In this document: positions 41,801 through 46,550 of the stretch, one piece after another
How positions within the stretch are numbered: the stretch's first letter is position 1
How the letters are laid out: each line of letters starts with the position of its first letter
Source: Bacillota bacterium
GTDB lineage: Bacteria > Bacillota > Dethiobacteria > Dethiobacterales > Dethiobacteraceae
DNA: 46,550 nucleotides
Assembly (NCBI GenBank): GCA_012521405.1
Contig: JAAYMK010000003.1
Coordinates: 1 to 46,550, forward strand
Reading direction: 5' to 3'
Program-made: the position numbers and the translations under genes
Notes under the pieces: model-generated
What the model was told of the DNA's origin: nothing
The model's database searches: none
Seen by the model: only the letters and a program-made list of their open reading frames with translations

Positions 41801-42405
41801 ATTTGGAAATTCGCGGTGCCGGTAATATTCTTGGCCCGGAACAGCATGGTTTTATGATGGCAGTAGGTTTTGACATGTATATGAAATTACTGGAGGATGC
41901 CGTCCATACTTTACAGGGAACGAAAAAAGAAAAGAAATTACCGCCCCGGATTGAAATACAGGCCGATGCTTATTTGCCGACCGGTTATATTTCTGATGCA
42001 CGCCAAAAAATTGTTTTTTATCAAAGAATTGCTGCTGTCACTACCTTGCAGGAAGTGGAGGATATCCGCGAAGAGCTGACAGATCGCTACGGTGCACTGC
42101 CCGGGGCAGCGGAAAACTTGCTAAATGTGGCCAGGATTCGTCTCTTGGCGGAAGAAATCGGAGTAACCGCCGTCAGTGAGGAAAAAGGTGAAATTATGAT
42201 TCGTTTTGCCGGTGGAGCAGAATCCCCCAGCGGGGATACGCTTTTAATTGTTTCCAAACTGCGAAAGGGACGCTTAACTGCAGGTAAAAGCAAACAGTTT
42301 GTGCTGGCTTTTCGCAAAAATTTCTCCGTTTCCGGCGAAAAATTACAGTTTCTTTTGACACTTTTTACCGATTTGAAGCAGCGTCTTGCCAAAGAGAAAA
42401 CTTAA
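38884..42405 (+). CDS. mfd: Transcription-repair coupling factor
   Basis: A protein of 1173 residues, full length. Mfd removes RNA polymerase stalled at DNA damage and recruits UvrA. The N-terminal UvrB-like region (about 1-330) contains MSVRGGIADIFPVG. The RNA-polymerase-interacting CarD-like domain (about 490-560) has GDYVVHEQHGIGQYLG. The RecG-like translocase holds the Walker A motif CGDVGYGKTE (Lys658), DEEQRFGV, MTATPIPRTL and STTIVEAGLDIPN with QLRGRVGRSNR. The C-terminal TRCF domain ends the protein. CTGGAGG precedes the ATG. The pth-mfd-spoVT order of B. subtilis is kept except for the aroF-pheA insertion. Confidence 0.98.
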   Translation: MKNIAAEIADARQMAPVLEGLERTTRSQLVYGLDESARNLAIAGLYLKTERPFLIVAADALHANKIYEDLLAVLGENEVWLFPGKELLYYGNIFSESGDTSAERIAVMEQLAAGKKAVVVTTVSGLLAKMCPHTVWRENCFFLHLDDEMPIDKLLRSLSAIGYERVEMVEKAGQMSVRGGIADIFPVGRSFPYRIEFFGDTIDSIRTFDPETQRSREHVESLFIAPAREVVVGNKEQEYALKQLAEEQERLQKQAGNNKERLKKATEKLAELKEKIHEEIYFPGLEQCLLYFYPRPDSLLDWFSEDAVLILCDPLRCEQAAEQLEHELSEIQSTLFAQGELLAGQIGLTWPYVELLAGAKQQMIAFSLFAQQGKIIPYRRTTAFAAKPVPRFLGQWELLAQEISQWQKQGYRVAILTSTRQRSSSISEILADKNVHAYYSLAAPQLSTKAVTILHGVLESGFVLPEIKLAVLTEQDILPQRKKRSRIKSKEGIRVGDYQELQVGDYVVHEQHGIGQYLGLRTLEVGGISRDYLYIQYAGNDKLYLPIEQIDAVRKYIGVEGKKPKISSLGGGEWNRIKARVQASVQELAKELLELYASRETEPGHAFTEEHPWERDFAASFPYEETPDQLQAIKEIMDDLAKSRPMDRLLCGDVGYGKTEVALRAAFKVIMAGFQAAFLVPTTVLAQQHYRTFLERLEGFPVTVGILSRFQSKAEQKATLQGLKDGTLDLVVGTHRLLSKDVSFHNLGLLVIDEEQRFGVRHKERIKMLKKNVDVLTMTATPIPRTLHMSLAGVRDMSVIETPPEDRYPVQTYVLEYSDALVREAILREVARQGQVYFVHNRVQSIDRWAVHLQELVPEVKIAVAHGQMPAQKLEQVMLDFLNGEYDVLLSTTIVEAGLDIPNVNTIIINDADKFGLAQLYQLRGRVGRSNRIAYCYLTYQKDKVITEVAEKRLQAIKEFTELGSGFKIALRDLEIRGAGNILGPEQHGFMMAVGFDMYMKLLEDAVHTLQGTKKEKKLPPRIEIQADAYLPTGYISDARQKIVFYQRIAAVTTLQEVEDIREELTDRYGALPGAAENLLNVARIRLLAEEIGVTAVSEEKGEIMIRFAGGAESPSGDTLLIVSKLRKGRLTAGKSKQFVLAFRKNFSVSGEKLQFLLTLFTDLKQRLAKEKT

Positions 42406-42525
42406 GCACTTTTTTATGGTAGGAGAAGAATGAAATTGCTAAAAAATGAAGATACTGATAGTAAACGCAGCTGCTTACAAAGCTACAGATGATTTTTTTG
42501 TCCTCCTTGGCGCCGGTGCAGGAAT

Positions 42526-42555
42526 GAATAAAACTCCAAAAGGCGATGTATACTA
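42526..42555 (+). promoter_or_regulatory. Sigma-G type promoter for spoVT
   Basis: GAATA (42526-42530), an 18-bp spacer and TATACTA (42549-42555) match GNATR-N17/18-CATWMTA with one mismatch. spoVT is a forespore gene in B. subtilis. The predicted start near 42562 leaves about 46 nt before TTG 42609. Confidence 0.6.
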
Positions 42556-42608
42556 TCAACAGAGGTTAAGACTGTAATAAAATGCAGAAAAAGGAGGGGA
42601 AGTCTGCT

Positions 42609-43163
42609 TTGAAGGCAACAGGAATTGTACGCAGGATCGATGACCTGGGACGTGTTGTTATCCCCAAAGAGATTCGCAGAACACTTAAAATTCGTGAAGG
42701 CGACCCGTTGGAAATTTTTGTTGACCGGGATGGAGAGGTCATATTAAAGAAATATTCGCCAATCGGTGAACTTGGTGACTTTGCTCAGGAATATGCCGAT
42801 TCCCTCTATGAAGCAATGGGCCATGTCGCTTTAATTGCTGATCGGGATACAATCATTGCCGTTGCTGGTGCACCAAAAAAAGAATTTATGAACAGACCGC
42901 TTTCTCCTGCCATAGAAAAAGTGATGGAAAACCGGAAAAGTGTTCTGATTGAAAATACGGCTGAACATAAATTCTATAAAGAAGCTGATGAGGACGGTGT
43001 GCCTAAATTTGTCACTGAAGCAATTGCGCCGATCATTGCCGAGGGCGACCCGATTGGAGCCGTGATTCTTGGCTCAAAAGACAGGAATGTGAAGATGGGT
43101 GAGCTGGAATTAAAACTTGTGGAGACGGCGGCAGGTTTTCTGGCCAAGCAGATGGAACAATAA
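42609..43163 (+). CDS. spoVT: Stage V sporulation protein T
   Basis: A protein of 184 residues from TTG 42609 behind AAGGAGGGG; this start gives LKATGIVRRIDDLG, which lines up with the B. subtilis start, while the frame from 42582 covers the ribosome binding site. The N-terminal AbrB-like swapped-hairpin domain (1-52) binds DNA. The C-terminal GAF-like domain (about 60-184) ends VETAAGFLAKQMEQ, almost identical to B. subtilis. SpoVT tunes sigma-G-dependent genes in the forespore. It is a paralog of the AbrB at 10799-11044, and the first 50 residues are very similar. A sigma-G-like promoter lies just upstream. Confidence 0.96.
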   Translation: MKATGIVRRIDDLGRVVIPKEIRRTLKIREGDPLEIFVDRDGEVILKKYSPIGELGDFAQEYADSLYEAMGHVALIADRDTIIAVAGAPKKEFMNRPLSPAIEKVMENRKSVLIENTAEHKFYKEADEDGVPKFVTEAIAPIIAEGDPIGAVILGSKDRNVKMGELELKLVETAAGFLAKQMEQ

Positions 43164-43190
43164 TGAAGGGCAAAAGAAAACATTGAGGTG

Positions 43191-43228
43191 AAGAAGCAGT
43201 AACAGGGGTTGCTGCTTCTTTGTTTTCC
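43191..43228 (+). terminator. Terminator after spoVT
   Basis: AAGAAGCAG (43191-43199) pairs with CTGCTTCTT (43212-43220), with further pairing of AAC and GTT inside, followed by TGTTTT. An extended -10 (TGC before TATAAT at 43298-43303) lies ahead of the next gene. Confidence 0.7.
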
Positions 43229-43343
43229 AATGGCGACTTTTTAGTAGTATGCTTTGCGTAAAAGAAATGAATTTCTAGTTATTTTTTTATGGTGTGCTAT
43301 AATAAGATGAGATTGCAGGACAAAACTTCTCTGAGGTGAGAAT

Positions 43344-44963
43344 TTGACCAAGCAGTCATTTGTGCGGGGGGCCGCAATTTTAACTTTGGCCGGAATTTCC
43401 GTCCGGATCATAGGGGCACTATTTCGCATTATTCTCGCAGTTCTTATTACCGATGAAGGTGTAGGCCTTTACCAAATGGCTTATCCGGTTTACAGTACTT
43501 TACTTGCCATTTCCACCGCCGGGATACCTATTGCCATTTCCAAACTGGTGGCGGAAAATTTGGCACATGACAATTACTTGGGTGCATATCGCGTTTTTCA
43601 GACGGCAAAAAGAATTTTGGCCTTATCAGGACTTGTTATTTTTGCTTTAATGTTTTGGGGGGCAGGGTATTTTGTTGAACTTTTTCAACTCGATTCCAGG
43701 GCTTATCTGTCTTTAATCGGAATTTCTCCTGCTATTTTCTTTGTCAGCATTATGTCCGCCTACAGAGGTTTTTTCCAAGGGCAGCAGCAAATGCTGCCTA
43801 CGGCTCTTTCACAGGTGGCGGAACAGTTGGGCCGGGTGGCGGTTGCCACCATCTTGGTAGTGATTTTTTTACCGCAAGGACTGGAATATGCTGCTGCCGG
43901 CGCCTGTTTTGGTGCTGCTGCCGGCGCCTTTTTTGGCTTATCGCTACTGCTTTTAGCCTGGTGGCGTCAGAAAAAAGCTTTTCTTACTAATGTTCAGTGT
44001 CAAAGCGATAGCAGTTCACCGGCTTTCTGGGGCACGGCGAGGAGAATTTTTGCTTTGGCCGTTCCCATTACGCTAGGCAGTTTAGTGATGCCGCTTATTA
44101 ATCTAGTTGATTTAGTTTTTGTGCCGCAAAGGTTGCAGGCGGCGGGACTGATGAAGTCTGAAGCGACGGCACTTTATGGACAACTAACCGGCATGGCCGC
44201 CCCGCTGGTACATATACCTACCATTATTACGGTGGCTTTAGCTATTTCTTTAGTGCCTGCCATTTCCGAAGCGTTGGCTTTAGGCCGGAAACGTTTATTG
44301 CAAAGCCGGGCATACCTGGCTGTGCGGGTGACTTTAATTCTGGGTATTCCGTGTGCTGCAGGGCTTTATTTGCTGGCAGAGCCCATTTGTCTTTTGCTTT
44401 TCCAGAATGCGGATGCGGGGTCTGTTTTGGCAGTTATGTCTTTGGGAGTAATATTTTTGACGCTATATCAAACTACGGCGGCAATTTTGCAAGGTTTGGG
44501 CAAAACAATGGATCCGGTGCTGACATTGTTTTGGGGGGCTCTGGTTAAAACCGCCCTTACCTGGTATTTAACGGCTTTACCCCAACTACATATTCGGGGT
44601 GCGGCTCTGGCCACAGTGGTAGGTTTTGGCATTTCCGCTATCCTTAATCTTTATTACGTACAAAAATATATAGGTATGCCTTTTTACGCCGAGGAAGCAA
44701 TCTTTAAGCCGCTGACGTCTGCGGCAGTAATGGGACTGGGAGTACTTTTGCTTTATCGTAACACTGAAGCACGTTTACTTGTGACAATTCCCGGCTGGGC
44801 AAACCATGCTGCCACGCTGGTGAGCATAGCCGGCGGTGTGGTCATTTATGTTTTGATGCTCTTGCTTTTAGGCGGCATTAAACGCAGTGATTTGCTGCTA
44901 ATCCCCAAAGTTGGCCCGGTTGTTGTGCGCATAGCGGAAAGATTTCATCTTTTAAGGGGTTGA
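43344..44963 (+). CDS. SpoVB/MurJ-type polysaccharide flippase (MOP superfamily)
   Basis: A protein of 539 residues with about 14 membrane helices. It starts at TTG 43344 behind GAGGTGAG. The N-terminal RGAAILTLAGISVRIIGALFRIILA and GVGLYQMAYPVYSTLLAISTAGIPIAISKLVAE are typical of the SpoVB/YabM branch of the MATE-like flippases. These proteins are thought to flip lipid-linked sugar precursors across the membrane, in spores for cortex peptidoglycan. In B. subtilis yabM, a SpoVB homolog, follows spoVT in exactly this place. mazG follows after four bases. Confidence 0.93.
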   Translation: MTKQSFVRGAAILTLAGISVRIIGALFRIILAVLITDEGVGLYQMAYPVYSTLLAISTAGIPIAISKLVAENLAHDNYLGAYRVFQTAKRILALSGLVIFALMFWGAGYFVELFQLDSRAYLSLIGISPAIFFVSIMSAYRGFFQGQQQMLPTALSQVAEQLGRVAVATILVVIFLPQGLEYAAAGACFGAAAGAFFGLSLLLLAWWRQKKAFLTNVQCQSDSSSPAFWGTARRIFALAVPITLGSLVMPLINLVDLVFVPQRLQAAGLMKSEATALYGQLTGMAAPLVHIPTIITVALAISLVPAISEALALGRKRLLQSRAYLAVRVTLILGIPCAAGLYLLAEPICLLLFQNADAGSVLAVMSLGVIFLTLYQTTAAILQGLGKTMDPVLTLFWGALVKTALTWYLTALPQLHIRGAALATVVGFGISAILNLYYVQKYIGMPFYAEEAIFKPLTSAAVMGLGVLLLYRNTEARLLVTIPGWANHAATLVSIAGGVVIYVLMLLLLGGIKRSDLLLIPKVGPVVVRIAERFHLLRG

Positions 44964-44967
44964 TGCT

Positions 44968-46413
44968 ATGAAAGTTGTTTATGTGGTGGGATTGGGGCCT
45001 GGAGATCCGCAAGCGTTAACTTTACGTGCCCTTTCTGTGCTAAAAAGCCATCGACATATTTATGTGCGTACAGCCAAACATCCGTCCCTGGCCCTTTTGG
45101 ACAAGCACCGCATTCCCTATAAAGCCCTTGACTATTTTTACCGGCACGGCGCTACCTTTGAAGAGACATATCGGAACATAGCTTTCTATGTGCTTAATGC
45201 AGCTTTACATTTTGGCAAAGTTGTCTACGCTGTTCCCGGGAGTCCTTTATTTGCGGAAAGAACGGTGGAATTGATTTTGCAAAATGCACCTTTGGCCGGA
45301 ATTAAATGCCGCGTTTTGCCTTCCGTATCTTTTTTAGAAGCCGTCAGTGCCGAACTTGGCTTGCCGCGGGAAGAGAAGCTGCAAGTTGTTGATGCCCTAC
45401 AGGAGGACAAGCTCCTGGACTATCCGGAGAAACATCTGCTGATTATGCAGGTTTATAACCGTCAGGTAGCCTCAAAAGTAAAGTTACGGTTAATGGCATT
45501 ATATCCCGATGAACACCCGGTGCAAGTGATCCGCAGAGCAGGTATGACTAGGGGTAAAAGAATGCGCCGGGTACCTTTATATGAACTTGATCGCATACCC
45601 TGGATTGATCATTTAACCACTGTTTATGTGCCTCCTCTGGCGGAATACACCATGAGCGATTTATTACAGGTAATGCGTGTACTGCGCAGTGAAGATGGCT
45701 GCCCTTGGGACAAAGAGCAGGATCACCAGTCTTTAAAACCTTATCTGTTAGAAGAGGCCTATGAAGTTATAGGCGCCATTAACAGCGGTAATATGGAAGA
45801 ATTATGTGAGGAACTGGGAGATTTACTGCTACAAGTAGTTTTTCACAGTGAGATTGCTGCCGAGGAAAAAATTTTTTCCTTTTATGATGTTATTGCTGCT
45901 GTAACAAAAAAACTTATCCGCCGGCATCCGCATGTTTTTGCCGGCACGATCGCGAAAACGTCACAGGAGGTGCTACACAACTGGCAGCAAATTAAAAAAG
46001 CGGAGAAAAAAGAACAGGATTCACTATTTAAACTGGAAACATATCTGCCGGCACTGCTAAGGGCACAAAAGTTGCAGCGTCAAGCGGCAAGTGTCGGTTT
46101 TGACTGGCCCGATATCACCGGCGCATGGGAGAAACTCCAAGAAGAGTTAATAGAGTTAAAAGATGCATATAAATCAGGTCTTGCGGCAAGAATAGAGGAA
46201 GAACTGGGAGATTTGCTCTTTGCCGTTGTTAATGTAGCACGCTTCTTAAAAGTTGATGCGGAACAAGCACTGTCGGCAGCTGTGGAAAAGTTTTACCGGC
46301 GACTACGCTTTGTTGAGGCACAAGCACAAAAGGAAGGTACGGAAATGTCCGCACAAACATTGTCTAAACTTGACGAATGGTGGGAGTTGGCGAAAAAAAA
46401 GGAAAAAAACTAA
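44968..46413 (+). CDS. mazG: MazG nucleoside triphosphate pyrophosphohydrolase fused to a tetrapyrrole-methylase domain
   Basis: A protein of 481 residues, the YabN form. Residues 1-215 are a SAM-dependent tetrapyrrole-methylase-like domain (VYVVGLGPGDPQALTLRAL, VYAVPGSPLFAERTVELI) whose substrate is unknown. Two MazG domains follow: the first holds LRSEDGCPWDKEQDHQSLKPYLLEEAYEV and EELGDLLLQVVFHSEIA with the metal-binding EExxE and ExxD motifs, the second ends with EELGDLLFAVVNVARFL. MazG hydrolyses NTPs to NMP and pyrophosphate and may lower ppGpp or clean the nucleotide pool. It is four bases after the flippase gene, as yabM-yabN in B. subtilis. Confidence 0.96.
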   Translation: MKVVYVVGLGPGDPQALTLRALSVLKSHRHIYVRTAKHPSLALLDKHRIPYKALDYFYRHGATFEETYRNIAFYVLNAALHFGKVVYAVPGSPLFAERTVELILQNAPLAGIKCRVLPSVSFLEAVSAELGLPREEKLQVVDALQEDKLLDYPEKHLLIMQVYNRQVASKVKLRLMALYPDEHPVQVIRRAGMTRGKRMRRVPLYELDRIPWIDHLTTVYVPPLAEYTMSDLLQVMRVLRSEDGCPWDKEQDHQSLKPYLLEEAYEVIGAINSGNMEELCEELGDLLLQVVFHSEIAAEEKIFSFYDVIAAVTKKLIRRHPHVFAGTIAKTSQEVLHNWQQIKKAEKKEQDSLFKLETYLPALLRAQKLQRQAASVGFDWPDITGAWEKLQEELIELKDAYKSGLAARIEEELGDLLFAVVNVARFLKVDAEQALSAAVEKFYRRLRFVEAQAQKEGTEMSAQTLSKLDEWWELAKKKEKN

Positions 46414-46506
46414 AAAAACAGGCTCTTTAGGCAGGATTTGCATTATTTTTCTCGAATAAGCAAGTGTATTCTCGACACATAAATCTGGGAATAGGAGGGA
46501 ATATTG

Positions 46507-46550
46507 GTGAACAAGTCCGAACTTATTAGTGTTGTTGCGGAAAAAACCGG
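46507..46550 (+). CDS. hup: HU family DNA-binding protein (3' part outside the window)
   Basis: Only the first 14 codons are visible, from GTG 46507 seven bases after AGGAGGG (46493-46499). They read VNKSELISVVAEKT followed by a partial glycine codon, which is the invariant N-terminus of HU (MNK-EL-AVAEKTG). HU is the abundant histone-like protein of bacteria. An HU gene after mazG is common in Clostridia, where B. subtilis has yabO. The gap before it holds a partly symmetric TCGAATA/TATTCTCGA sequence (46453-46475) but no clear promoter. Confidence 0.85.
   Translation, partial: MNKSELISVVAEKT

Overview
This window looks like chromosomal DNA of an endospore-forming Bacillota (Firmicutes), most likely a member of the Clostridia and not a Bacillus. 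The evidence is a dense set of sporulation genes (bofA, gin/csfB, yabG, sipL-like, sspF, spoVG, spoVT, a SpoVB-type flippase), AbrB-family regulators, Gram-positive ribosome binding sites with GTG and TTG starts, a T-box leader and many intrinsic terminators. The gene order closely follows the origin-proximal segment of Bacillus subtilis from yaaL-bofA to yabN (mazG). Most genes lie on the + strand.

Layout. 1-1035: the end of an AraC/GyrI-type regulator, converging on a truncated nucleotidyltransferase remnant. 1096-2822: yaaL, bofA, a NusG-domain-II protein and a DUF523 (TudS-like) protein. 2807-4781: guaB, driven by a consensus promoter set inside the preceding terminator, then gin with a forespore-type promoter. 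4834-8623: a PLP decarboxylase, tmk, holB and ricT (yaaT). 8624-9859: an orphan Mur-ligase-fold enzyme on the - strand. 9960-17545: rsmI, abrB (-), metG, tatD, a YabE-like protein with an RlpA domain, a DUF1461 membrane protein, a 3D-domain protein and rsmA. 17577-23908: a YkuK-like protein, a glycosyltransferase (-) divergent from yabG, veg with tandem strong promoters, a triple-DUF3794 SipL-like protein, a structured leader, a LysM-CAP secreted protein and sspF.

24073-30338 is an inserted block: nicotinate phosphoribosyltransferase, a soluble sensor histidine kinase, cyanophycinase and cyanophycin synthetase. 30394-35723: ispE, an NTP-transferase, spoVG (sigma-H promoter), glmU, prs and rplY/ctc. 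35732-38528: pth, then a Phe-type T-box leader controlling DAHP synthase and prephenate dehydratase. 38884 to the end: mfd, spoVT (sigma-G-like promoter), a SpoVB-type flippase, mazG and the first codons of an HU gene.

How the genes fit together. Housekeeping functions (nucleotides, tRNA charging, rRNA methylation, cell-wall precursors, repair) are interleaved with sporulation genes. Promoter matches read by eye correspond to sigma-A, sigma-H, sigma-E, sigma-G and sigma-K and fit the expected timing of the genes behind them. The parts not explained by the Bacillus template are the orphan Mur ligase, the divergent glycosyltransferase, the cyanophycin/kinase block, the NTP-transferase before spoVG, the domain exchange in the YabE-like protein, and the leader at about 22250-22450. 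I saw no rRNA, tRNA, insertion sequence, prophage or CRISPR array, and no clear candidate for a wholly new defence or mobile system.
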